Assembly: GCA_965150505.1 (NCBI GenBank)
Contig: CBCTVZ010000012.1
Coordinates: forward strand, 1 to 34,763
DNA: 34,763 nucleotides
DNA from: JAGZHZ01 sp965150505
GTDB lineage: Bacteria; Bacillota; Clostridia; Lachnospirales; Lachnospiraceae
Reading direction: 5' to 3'
In this document: one piece after another, positions 25,174 through 31,825 of the stretch
Layout of the letters: the number at the start of each line of letters is the position of its first letter
How positions within the stretch are numbered: position 1 is the first letter of the stretch
The notes under the pieces: model-generated
Databases searched by the model: none
Told to the model about the DNA's origin: nothing
The model's input: the letters and a program-made list of their open reading frames with translations, nothing else
Program-made: the position numbers and the translations under genes

Positions 25174-25242
25174 GGTGCTGCAAAACCGTATAGCAGCTTT
25201 GCTGACTTTTCCGGTCAGATTCTGCTTTCTTTTTGCAACACC
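25174..25242 (-). terminator. Three-tier hairpin after the acidic protein gene (terminator or small RNA)
   Basis: Nested pairings are 25174-25185 with 25231-25242 (12 bp), 25192-25196 with 25222-25226 (5 bp) and 25202-25206 with 25214-25218 (5 bp). In the outer stem one pair is G-U on minus-strand RNA but a C-A mismatch on plus, so the minus transcript is favoured. It is followed by TGTTTCTTTT. It lies 16 bases after the stop of the acidic gene and upstream of yesN. Confidence 0.65.
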
Positions 25243-25257
25243 CTCTGCCATCTTTTC

Positions 25258-25584
25258 TTACTGTTTTATTACTCCATAAATAATTAAAATAACAATCGCT
25301 GCAACCACCACATAGATGATTCGATCCATTGTTTTCAGAGGAATGTGTATGTGATCATACAGACGGTTGCGCAGTCTTGGAGGAACGGCGTTCTTATCAT
25401 CCTCCTCGTCTTCGTCTTCTTTATCCTCTTCTTCCACATCTTCCTCTTCTGTATTCTCTTCTGCAGAATCCTTATTTTCTTCTGTCTCTGCTTCTTCTGC
25501 GATATCATTTTCCTCTACGATTTCAATTTCGTTTTTATCTGAATTTTCTTCCAGATTAAGATTTTCTTCTTTCTGTTCTTTCAA
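25258..25584 (-). CDS. Small acidic tail-anchored protein of unknown function
   Basis: This 108-residue protein is not recognised. Residues 1-65 are overwhelmingly Glu/Asp with Asn/Lys and predicted disordered. A short basic stretch (PPRLRNRLYDHIHIPLK) precedes a single C-terminal membrane helix (IIYVVVAAIVILIIYGVI, about 89-106). The acidic part is thus probably cytoplasmic, with the tail in the membrane. The reading frame is supported by a strong promoter ending about 35 bases upstream, a GTGGGG-type ribosome site and a strong hairpin at the 3' end. The Ser-rich frame on the opposite strand is its shadow. It is divergent from the glycosyltransferase cassette and upstream of the sugar-sensing operon; no link to either is shown. 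Confidence 0.75.
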   Translation of the reverse strand: MKEQKEENLNLEENSDKNEIEIVEENDIAEEAETEENKDSAEENTEEEDVEEEDKEDEDEEDDKNAVPPRLRNRLYDHIHIPLKTMDRIIYVVVAAIVILIIYGVIKQ

Positions 25585-25612
25585 CTTAAAATCCCCACTT
25601 TCTCTATATGCT

Positions 25613-25644
25613 ACATAGATTTTACAGAACTTTCAGATCTATGT
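25613..25644. promoter_or_regulatory. Perfect 8-bp dyad across the acidic-gene promoter
   Basis: ACATAGAT (25613-25620) and ATCTATGT (25637-25644) are perfect inverted repeats 16 bases apart. They overlap both the -10 and -35 of the minus-strand promoter, as expected for an operator. Confidence 0.45.
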
Positions 25645-25647
25645 CAA
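25619..25647 (-). promoter_or_regulatory. Sigma-A promoter of the acidic tail-anchored protein
   Basis: TTGACA (25642-25647), a 17-base spacer and TAAAAT (25619-25624) are read on the minus strand, about 35 bases before the ATG. Confidence 0.85.
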
Positions 25648-25665
25648 CTCTTCCTTTTTCCGCTT

Positions 25666-25687
25666 GAAAGCAGATTGCACTGCTTTC
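25666..25687. promoter_or_regulatory. Perfect 8-bp dyad over the -35 of the cassette promoter
   Basis: GAAAGCAG (25666-25673) and CTGCTTTC (25680-25687) are separated by 6 bases and cover the TTGCAC -35 box of the plus-strand promoter. This could be an operator. A terminator role is unlikely because no T-run follows directly and a promoter lies inside it. Confidence 0.45.
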
Positions 25688-25703
25688 TTATTAATGATAT
25701 AAT
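25675..25703 (+). promoter_or_regulatory. Promoter of the glycosyltransferase/ATP-grasp/SMR cassette
   Basis: TTGCAC (25675-25680), a 17-base spacer and TATAAT (25698-25703) lie about 30 bases before the glycosyltransferase start. Confidence 0.8.
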
Positions 25704-25730
25704 TTAACAGAATAATATACGAAGGAGAAA

Positions 25731-26714
25731 ATGTTCATGTTAGTATCTGTTGTTGTTCCCTGCTATAATTCTCAGCATACGATTAAAAATCTGGTAGAGC
25801 TGACCATACAGGAATTTAAAAAAATGCCGGAATACACATATGAATTTGTTCTGGTCAACGATTACTCAAAAGATCAGACCTTTCTTTCCATCAAAGAATT
25901 GGCTGAAAAATATTCTTTTGTCAAAGGAATTAACCTTGCCCGCAACTTTGGCCAGCATAATGCTCTGATGGCGGCTTTAAACTATGCTGAGGGAGATTTA
26001 ATTGTCGGTATGGATGATGATTTGCAGACGCATCCTTCTCAAATGCACATCCTTCTTGACAAAATAAAAGAAGGATATGATCTCGTCTATGGAAATTATG
26101 CAAAGCGAAAAAATTCTTTTCTGAAAAATCTTTCCAGCAAATTTAATGCCGTCACTTCCCGTATTTTGCTTGGCCGTCCAAAGGAAATTGTCTCAAGCAA
26201 TTACTGGGTGATTACACGGTATGTGCGTGATGAAGTAATTAAGTATCAGAATTTTAACCCCTATATCGATGCCCTTTTCTACCGCTGCACAAATAAAATC
26301 GCCGATGTCACCATCGAGCATCATAAAAGAGAAGAAGGAAGTTCAAACTATACATTTTCAAAACTGGTCAAACTTTGGCTTGCCTATTGGAACTTTTCTG
26401 TCGTTCCTCTTAGAATTTCTTCTTTTTTAGGCATCCTTTTTTCTGCCTGCGGTTTCTTTGGCGCGATTGCCACCTTGATTCGTCAGCTAATCTCTCCAAG
26501 TTCTCAAGTCGGATGGGCTTCTATCATGTGCGCCTTGTTTCTGTTTTTTGGATTCGTTCTTCTTGTCCTTGGAATTATTGGAGAATACCTTGGAAAAATT
26601 ATGCTCTGTATCAACAGTACGCCACAATTTATTGTGCGCGAGACGATCAATATAACCGATCCTCAAAAACAAAGAACACCAGAAGAAAGGACGGTGTCAG
26701 AAACTCATGCCTAA
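25731..26714 (+). CDS. Polyprenyl-phosphate glycosyltransferase, GT2 (ArnC/GtrB-like)
   Basis: This 327-residue membrane glycosyltransferase likely transfers a sugar from a nucleotide donor to undecaprenyl phosphate. The GT-A domain (about 3-220) begins VSVVVPCYNSQ and has VNDYSKDQT, NLARNFGQHNAL and the metal-binding GMDDDLQTHP. HKREEGSSNYTFSKL is typical of the DPM1/GtrB/ArnC branch. Two C-terminal membrane helices (about 223-250 and 262-290) match GtrB. The ATG at 25731 is only 3 bases from AGGAG. The ATG at 25737, two codons on, has a better 9-base spacing and may be the true start. It overlaps the ATP-grasp gene by 8 bases. The sugar is unknown. Confidence 0.88.
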   Translation: MFMLVSVVVPCYNSQHTIKNLVELTIQEFKKMPEYTYEFVLVNDYSKDQTFLSIKELAEKYSFVKGINLARNFGQHNALMAALNYAEGDLIVGMDDDLQTHPSQMHILLDKIKEGYDLVYGNYAKRKNSFLKNLSSKFNAVTSRILLGRPKEIVSSNYWVITRYVRDEVIKYQNFNPYIDALFYRCTNKIADVTIEHHKREEGSSNYTFSKLVKLWLAYWNFSVVPLRISSFLGILFSACGFFGAIATLIRQLISPSSQVGWASIMCALFLFFGFVLLVLGIIGEYLGKIMLCINSTPQFIVRETINITDPQKQRTPEERTVSETHA

Positions 26715-27930
26715 ATTATTGATTCTGGGGGCTGGTATTTATCAAGTCCCCCTGATACAAAAGGCAAAAGAAATGGGATTTTATACGATTGTGGCAAGTT
26801 ATCCCGGTCCTTATCCTGGACTTTCTCTTGCTGATAAAGTCTACTATACCGATACAACAGATAAAAAAGGTATTCTGGAGCTTTCACAGTCAGAACACAT
26901 TGATGGAATCTGCACATCTGGTACAGATGTTGCAGTAAAATCAATCGGTTACGTCTGCGATGCCCTAGACCTTCCAGGCGTTTCCTTTCATTCTGCTTCT
27001 CTTGCCACAGATAAATTCTGTATGAAACAAGCCTTTCTTCAAGGCGGCGTATCTACTGCTCCTTTTTATCAGGTATTTTCTGCCGAGGAAGCGCTTCATG
27101 CTTTTTCTGCTCTGAAGCCTCCAGTGATCGTAAAGGCAACAGATCGTTCAGGAAGCCGTGGTATCATGCGCGCAGACACAGAAGAACAGCTTCTTTCCGC
27201 CTATCGTCTGGCATGTAGCGTGACAAAAAAACCATATGTCCTTGTCGAAAAATTTCTCACCGGTCATGAGATCGGCGTAGATGGCCTTTTACAGGATGGA
27301 GAATGGAAATTATTTCTCCCTCACGATAAATTCATGTATAAGGCTGGCAATACTTCGATACCTGCCGGACATTCGTTCCCATTTGTCTGTTCTTCTGAAT
27401 TGTTTGATGAGATCAAACAACAGATGACACTGGCCGCCCAATCACTTGGATTGGATCACTGTGCCGTCAACGCTGATATTTTGATCTGCGACCATCATGT
27501 TTATCTGATTGAAATGGGCGCGCGTGCCGGTGCAACAGGTATTCCAGAACTGATTTCCTGCTGTACAGGCATCAATTATTATGAGCAGATCATTAACAAT
27601 GCGGTAGGTCAGCCGGTATCTTTCGGACAAAATACAGGAATCCCTTGCATTTCAAGACTTTTATTTTCTCCATATGAAGGGACACTGACCCAGATTAACC
27701 ACGATCTTTTTCAAAAGTTTCAAACACCATTTACCACATTCCAACTTGACTACAAAGTGGGCGATCATATTTCAGCGGCTGCAAACGGCACAGACCGTAT
27801 AGGCTGTATTATTCACCATGGCACACCTGGTCAAGATCTGGAAAGCCTGAATAAAGAACTTGAAAAAATTATTTCCATCTTCTGTGATAATATTTTTATC
27901 GATGGAAAACCGCTTTTCCATGATCTCTAA
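26707..27930 (+). CDS. ATP-grasp ligase of unknown substrate
   Basis: This 407-residue cytoplasmic enzyme has the ATP-grasp fold, whose members usually join a carboxylate to an amine or thiol through an acyl-phosphate. The N-terminal Rossmann-like domain (MPKLLILGAGIYQVPLI, ASYPGPYPGLSLAD) resembles PurK/CarB pre-ATP-grasp domains. DKFCMKQAFLQGGVSTAPF (about 100-118), PPVIVKATDRSGSRGI (nucleotide-binding Lys and Gly-rich loop) and LIEMGARAGATGIPEL (metal-binding Glu) mark the ATP-grasp domain. It overlaps the glycosyltransferase and precedes two small transporter-like proteins by 34 bases. It probably makes or modifies the sugar carried by the lipid, for example by amide formation (inference). 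An amino-acid ligase role is equally open. Confidence 0.85.
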   Translation: MPKLLILGAGIYQVPLIQKAKEMGFYTIVASYPGPYPGLSLADKVYYTDTTDKKGILELSQSEHIDGICTSGTDVAVKSIGYVCDALDLPGVSFHSASLATDKFCMKQAFLQGGVSTAPFYQVFSAEEALHAFSALKPPVIVKATDRSGSRGIMRADTEEQLLSAYRLACSVTKKPYVLVEKFLTGHEIGVDGLLQDGEWKLFLPHDKFMYKAGNTSIPAGHSFPFVCSSELFDEIKQQMTLAAQSLGLDHCAVNADILICDHHVYLIEMGARAGATGIPELISCCTGINYYEQIINNAVGQPVSFGQNTGIPCISRLLFSPYEGTLTQINHDLFQKFQTPFTTFQLDYKVGDHISAAANGTDRIGCIIHHGTPGQDLESLNKELEKIISIFCDNIFIDGKPLFHDL

Positions 27931-27964
27931 TATACTCTGCATCTTATGCAGCAAAGGAGGCAAA

Positions 27965-28321
27965 ATGAAAAATTTTACACGTTATCTCTTGCTCCATCTC
28001 AACATCATGCTTTTTTCATTTACTGGAGTTTTTTCAAAGCTGGCAAGCAACGCTTACAAAGAACACGGCATCTTTCATCCTGCTTTCTTTTTCTTTGTAT
28101 TTTTAATGCTTTTAAACTGTGCTGTTTATGCTGTTGCCTGGCAGAAAATTATAAAGCGTTTTCCGCTTTCTATTGCCTATGCAAACCGCAGTGTGTATCT
28201 GATTTGGTCTCAGCTATGGGCTGTTTTTATCTTTCATGAAAGTTTATCTGTACAAAATATAATCGGAATGGCCGTTCTGTTTATCGGAGTTCTCATTGTT
28301 CAGACTTCTTCCTCTCAATAA
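27965..28321 (+). CDS. Small 4-TM EamA/SMR-like protein, first subunit (ArnE-like)
   Basis: This 118-residue membrane protein has four hydrophobic helices (about 5-25, 36-57, 66-85 and 93-113). The ATG at 27965 has an ideal AAAGGAGG site; a longer frame from 27860 overlaps the ATP-grasp gene and has no ribosome site. SIAYANRSVYLIWSQLWAVFIFHESL and IIGMAVLFIGVLIVQ are typical of the SMR/EamA half-transporters. No Glu equivalent to EmrE Glu14 stands out in helix 1, which argues against a classical drug exporter. Paired with the next gene it may form a heterodimer that flips a lipid-linked sugar, like ArnE/ArnF. Confidence 0.82.
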   Translation: MKNFTRYLLLHLNIMLFSFTGVFSKLASNAYKEHGIFHPAFFFFVFLMLLNCAVYAVAWQKIIKRFPLSIAYANRSVYLIWSQLWAVFIFHESLSVQNIIGMAVLFIGVLIVQTSSSQ

Positions 28322-28370
28322 TCAGCGGACATCTTTGTGGTAGAAAAATAAAAACGAAAGGATTTTGTTT

Positions 28371-28709
28371 ATGAATCATCCATTTTTTATACTCATGTTT
28401 TTCGGAACATTTCTTTCCGCAATATCTCAGATTCTTTTAAAGAAAAGTGCAGAACAAAAACATGAAACATTCTTAAAAGAATATTTAAACTGGCGCGTGA
28501 TTACAGCATATGGAATCTTTTTCGCAGTTCTTCTCCTAAATACATATGCTTACACAAAAATTGATTTAAAATATGGCGCAGTCATTGATACGTTTACCTA
28601 TGTCTTTGTGCTGCTTCTGTCTGTCCTTCTTCTTCGTGAAAAAGTTTCTAAAAGACAGTTGATTGGAAATTTATTTATTCTTGCCGGAATTTTTATCTAC
28701 AATCTGTAG
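28371..28709 (+). CDS. Small 4-TM EamA/SMR-like protein, second subunit (ArnF-like)
   Basis: This 112-residue membrane protein is the likely partner of the preceding gene. It has four helices (about 5-22, 42-60, 67-86 and 94-111). FLSAISQILLKKSAE in helix 1, LNTYAYTKIDLKYGAVIDTFTYVFVLLLSVLLLREKV and LAGIFIYNL fit the family. The ATG at 28371 follows AAAGGA at 8 bases; an upstream TTG at 28365 is too close to that site. It ends the cassette before a strong bidirectional terminator. Function as flippase or exporter is inferred from family and context. Confidence 0.82.
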   Translation: MNHPFFILMFFGTFLSAISQILLKKSAEQKHETFLKEYLNWRVITAYGIFFAVLLLNTYAYTKIDLKYGAVIDTFTYVFVLLLSVLLLREKVSKRQLIGNLFILAGIFIYNL

Positions 28710-28740
28710 AATTCTTTTCTTCTGCCATATCTGACACAAA

Positions 28741-28796
28741 AATAAGACTGCTGCAAACAGATATTCTATATAGCCTTTGCAGCAGCCTTATTTTTT
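28741..28796. terminator. Bidirectional terminator between SMR gene and rpoD
   Basis: A 17-bp inverted repeat (28741-28757 with 28776-28792, one mismatch) has T-runs on both strands. It separates convergent genes and serves both the cassette and the clpX-like/rpoD operon. Confidence 0.9.
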
Positions 28797-28803
28797 ATTC
28801 TTC

Positions 28804-29928
28804 TTAAATCAAGAAATCTTTTAATCTCTTACTTCTTGAAGGATGACGCAGTTTTCTAAGCGCCTTCGCCTCAATCTGACGAATACGCTCTCTTGTGACA
28901 TTAAATTCTTTTCCCACTTCTTCCAATGTTCTTGCCCGTCCATCCTCTAATCCAAAACGCAGGCGTACTACCTGTCGTTCTCTTTCTGTTAAAGATTCCA
29001 AAGCAGCTCCCAGTTCCTCTTTCAGCATAGAAAATGCCGCAGAATCAGCCGGTGACAATGCAGAATCATCTTCGATAAAATCTCCCAGATGACTGTCGTC
29101 TTCCTCTCCAATCGGTGTGTCAAGAGATACCGGATCTCTTGAGATCTTCAACACTTCTCTGACTCTCGCCACCGGAACATTTAATCGCTCCGCTACTTCT
29201 TCTGCGGAAGGCTCTCTTCCGAGTTCCTGCAGCAGCGCTCTTGTCATTCTCAATGTCTTATTGATGGTCTCTACCATATGCACAGGCACACGAATCGTAC
29301 GGCCCGTATCTGCGATACCTCTTGTGATTGCCTGACGAATCCACCATGTTGCATACGTGCTGAATTTATATCCCTTTGTATAATCAAATTTATCGACGGC
29401 TTTCATCAGCCCCATATTGCCTTCCTGAATCAAATCGAGAAATGGCATTCCTCTTCCGACATATTTTTTTGCAATACTGACTACAAGACGCAAGTTAGCC
29501 TCTGTCAAAGCTTTTTTCGCTTCTTCATCTCCATTTTCGACCTTCTTTGCAAGTTCCACTTCCTGCTCCGTTGTCAGCAGCGGAACATTTCCGATCTCCT
29601 TTAAATACATACGGACAGGATCTTCTGTGCTGACACCCTCTAAAACGTCTACATCATCGATAATCTCTACTTCTTCTTCCATAAACAGGTCTTCTTCATT
29701 TTCAATCAGAAGATCTTCTGTATCATCCACATCTGATGGTATGCCATGTAAGATATCTACATCATGTTTTTCCAGATATTCTAATACCATATCCATCTTT
29801 TCTTCGGAGAGATCGATCCCTCGAAACGCATCGTTAATCTCGCTGTATTCTAACACATTTTTTTTAGTCTTCGCAAGATCCAAAAGACCATTCAATGCTT
29901 TTTTAAATTGTTCTTGTAATTCATCCAT
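28804..29928 (-). CDS. rpoD: RNA polymerase primary sigma factor (sigma-A/RpoD)
   Basis: This 374-residue housekeeping sigma factor is complete. A short region 1.1 (about 1-75) and an acidic stretch are followed by region 1.2 (DPVRMYLKEIGNVPLLT), region 2 (EANLRLVVSIAKKYVGRGMPFLDLIQEGNMGLMKAVDKFDY with YKFSTYATWWIRQAI), region 3 and region 4 (LTERERQVVRLRFGLEDG, VTRERIRQIEAKALRKLRHP). The start has AGGAGA upstream. The gene follows the divergent clpX paralogue by 74 bases with no promoter or terminator recognised between them, so cotranscription is likely. In most Firmicutes rpoD follows dnaG; here it does not. Confidence 0.97.
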   Translation of the reverse strand: MDELQEQFKKALNGLLDLAKTKKNVLEYSEINDAFRGIDLSEEKMDMVLEYLEKHDVDILHGIPSDVDDTEDLLIENEEDLFMEEEVEIIDDVDVLEGVSTEDPVRMYLKEIGNVPLLTTEQEVELAKKVENGDEEAKKALTEANLRLVVSIAKKYVGRGMPFLDLIQEGNMGLMKAVDKFDYTKGYKFSTYATWWIRQAITRGIADTGRTIRVPVHMVETINKTLRMTRALLQELGREPSAEEVAERLNVPVARVREVLKISRDPVSLDTPIGEEDDSHLGDFIEDDSALSPADSAAFSMLKEELGAALESLTERERQVVRLRFGLEDGRARTLEEVGKEFNVTRERIRQIEAKALRKLRHPSRSKRLKDFLI

Positions 29929-30002
29929 AAACGCTCATTCTCCTAAATGGTGCTGTTCCCCAGTTTTAATACTCCACAATCAAATTACTGCCTTAGTAAC
30001 GG

Positions 30003-31478
30003 TTATCCCTCCAGCGCCGGCACGCCTCTCATTGTAATTACCGGTCCTCCTGTATGCTCGATGTAATCTCTTGTGATCACTACGCTTCCAATATTATCGT
30101 CTTTCGGGATCTCATACATGATATCCAGCATAAATTCTTCAATGATAGCACGCAATGCTCTTGCGCCTGTTTTTCTCTCTAAGGCTTTTTCCGCAATCGC
30201 GGCAAGTGCTTCATCGTCAAATTCTAACTTTACTTCGTCTAACGCGAGAAGTTTTTGGTACTGTTTCAAAATTGCATTTTTCGGTTCTTTTAATATTTTT
30301 ACCAGCATCTCTTTCGTTAATCCCTGTAAAGTAAATACAATCGGAAGCCTTCCGATAAATTCTGGGATCATTCCAAAGGTGCGGATATCATCTAATGTTA
30401 CTTTTTCCAAAATATTAGGGTCATTGTCATATTTATCTTTTAAGTCTGCGCGGAATCCTATGGAAGCCTGTTTGTTCAGACGTTCTTTTATGATATCTTC
30501 CAGTCCTGGAAAAGCTCCGCCGCAAATAAACAAAATATTTTTTGTATTGACGGTTACCATCGGAACCATCGCATTTTTACTCGTTGCTCCTACCGGTACT
30601 TCAATCTCTGCGCCCTCCAGAAGTTTCAACATTCCCTGCTGAACGGCCTCACCGCTGACATCTCTTTGATTTGTATTTTTCTTTTTTGCAATTTTATCAA
30701 TCTCATCAATAAAGATAATGCCTCGTTCTGCTTTCTCTACATCATTATCTGCAGCAGCCAGAAGCTTTGATACCACGCTTTCAATATCATCGCCGATATA
30801 GCCTGCTTCTGTCAAAGAGGTGGCATCTGCGATAGCCAGAGGCACATCTAAAAGTCTTGCCAAAGTTTTTACGAGATATGTTTTTCCGCTTCCTGTCGGT
30901 CCGATCATCAGCATATTTGATTTTTCAATTTCAATCTCGTCCTGCGTTCCCGTTGCCACTCTCTTATAATGATTATATACAGCAACTGAAATTACCTTTT
31001 TTGCATGTTCCTGACCAATGACATAATGATCTAAGCTTTCCTTAATCTTATGAGGCGCTGGCACAGAACGCAAATCAAAATCTGGTTCTTTCTTTTCTTC
31101 TTCCTTCGGTTTTTTCTTTTTCACTTTCTGTCGTTTTGGAATCTGATTTGACAAATCAGATAAATCCGACAAGTTCATCATCTGAATATTGGAAGAGTTC
31201 AGCAAATCGCTGTATGGAAAGCTGGCATTGTTCATTGAATCAAATGCCTTCTGCATACAATCGGAACAAATATGAATATCACTCGGAAGAGAAATCATCT
31301 TTCCGGCTTTGCTTTCCGGTCTGCGGCACAGAAAGCAGACATTTTCATATTCATTCTCTTCTGTTTTTTTGTCTTTCTTTTCTTCATGAGTTTCTTCTGA
31401 TTCGTTCTCTGTTGTATCCTCGATATCTTCGATATCTTTTTCTTCTATTAAGTCGAAATCATCTTTTTGACGTGACAT
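30003..31478 (-). CDS. Divergent ClpX-family AAA+ unfoldase with acidic N-terminal extension
   Basis: This 491-residue protein compares with about 420 for usual ClpX. Residues 1-45 are a highly acidic extension. A zinc-binding domain has Cys48/Cys51 and Cys71/Cys74, then a Lys-rich linker (about 114-130). The AAA+ core has Walker A GPTGSGKT (193-200), pore loop 1 GYIG (226-229), Walker B IIFIDEID (254-261), an IGF loop (340-342) for docking to ClpP, and the sensor-2 GAR (438-440). The stretch where ClpX normally has its RKH pore loop reads EVPVGATSKNAMVPM, without RKH. That suggests ClpP partnering with altered substrate choice. It is cotranscribed with rpoD rather than with clpP/tig/lon, so it may be a second ClpX. 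I leave the symbol empty for that reason. Confidence 0.88.
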   Translation of the reverse strand: MSRQKDDFDLIEEKDIEDIEDTTENESEETHEEKKDKKTEENEYENVCFLCRRPESKAGKMISLPSDIHICSDCMQKAFDSMNNASFPYSDLLNSSNIQMMNLSDLSDLSNQIPKRQKVKKKKPKEEEKKEPDFDLRSVPAPHKIKESLDHYVIGQEHAKKVISVAVYNHYKRVATGTQDEIEIEKSNMLMIGPTGSGKTYLVKTLARLLDVPLAIADATSLTEAGYIGDDIESVVSKLLAAADNDVEKAERGIIFIDEIDKIAKKKNTNQRDVSGEAVQQGMLKLLEGAEIEVPVGATSKNAMVPMVTVNTKNILFICGGAFPGLEDIIKERLNKQASIGFRADLKDKYDNDPNILEKVTLDDIRTFGMIPEFIGRLPIVFTLQGLTKEMLVKILKEPKNAILKQYQKLLALDEVKLEFDDEALAAIAEKALERKTGARALRAIIEEFMLDIMYEIPKDDNIGSVVITRDYIEHTGGPVITMRGVPALEG

Positions 31479-31579
31479 AACAATTCCTTTCTTTTTTTGC
31501 TGGCTTAATTCTGCTGTCTGTTTTACAGCTTACAGCTTTTTTTGTGAAAATTCAAGCATTCTTAAATAAATTTATATCG

Positions 31580-31653
31580 AAAAAAGGCGATTGTCACTTG
31601 AAATTTTATATGTCTTTGCTCCTGCAATGGCATTTCTCTCGATACAACCGCCT
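31580..31653 (-). ncRNA. Structured 5' leader with terminator-like stem upstream of clpX-like/rpoD
   Basis: On minus-strand RNA 31644-31653 pairs with 31585-31594 (10 bp, one G-U). The stem encloses 49 bases that can form GAAAU/AUUUC and UUGC-AGGA-GCAA helices. Six T follow directly (31580-31585), giving an intrinsic-terminator shape within the leader. It is probably an attenuator or regulatory RNA. It matches no class I recognise. Confidence 0.5.
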
Positions 31654-31688
31654 CTCCTTATCTCCAAAAAATCGTATTTTAGTATTTT

Positions 31689-31717
31689 ATTTTACCATTT
31701 TTTCAATCATCTGTCAA
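31689..31717 (-). promoter_or_regulatory. Sigma-A promoter of the clpX-like/rpoD operon
   Basis: TTGACA -35 (31712-31717), a 17-base spacer and TAAAAT -10 (31689-31694) are read on the minus strand. The predicted start point near 31682 leaves a leader of about 200 bases. Confidence 0.88.
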
Positions 31718-31736
31718 GTTTTTTGTATTTGACACA

Positions 31737-31779
31737 ACAAAGCAGTCATCTAAAGAACTCCTTTAGCTGGCTGCTTTGT
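31737..31779 (-). terminator. Hairpin at the 3' end of htrA
   Basis: A nearly perfect stem ACAAAGCAG/CTGCTTTGT, extended inward by TAAAG/CTTTA, lies about 47 bases after the htrA stop. The following T-tract on the minus strand is weak (TTGTTGTG), so termination may be partial. The next promoter begins just 20 bases on. Confidence 0.7.
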
Positions 31780-31825
31780 CTGTTTATTTTAGTCTGCTTT
31801 CTTTTTTATTCTGTTTAAGAAGAAA

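Larger units (their letters stand above)
31479..31736. other. Long leader region of the clpX-like/rpoD operon
   Basis: About 200 bases of untranslated leader separate the promoter start point (near 31682) from the clpX-like ATG. It holds the structured, terminator-like element at 31580-31653. One possible 23-codon frame starting MPLQEQ (minus strand, about 31634-31563) lies inside that structure but lacks a good ribosome site. Nothing else was recognised. Confidence 0.5.

Noticed and set aside
25367..25618. Ser-rich plus-strand frame opposite the acidic protein
   Set aside because: Glu/Asp codons read backward give Ser-rich translation. The minus frame has promoter, ribosome site and terminator, and the plus frame has none.
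30073..30642. 189-codon plus-strand frame opposite the ClpX-like gene
   Set aside because: It lies wholly inside the AAA+ core on the other strand. Its Ser/Ile-rich composition mirrors that coding strand, and no promoter or ribosome site precedes it.
31563..31634. Possible 23-codon leader peptide ahead of the ClpX-like gene
   Set aside because: Its ATG lacks a properly spaced ribosome site and it lies inside the leader structure. It has no run of regulatory codons. It is mentioned only as a possibility in the leader entry.
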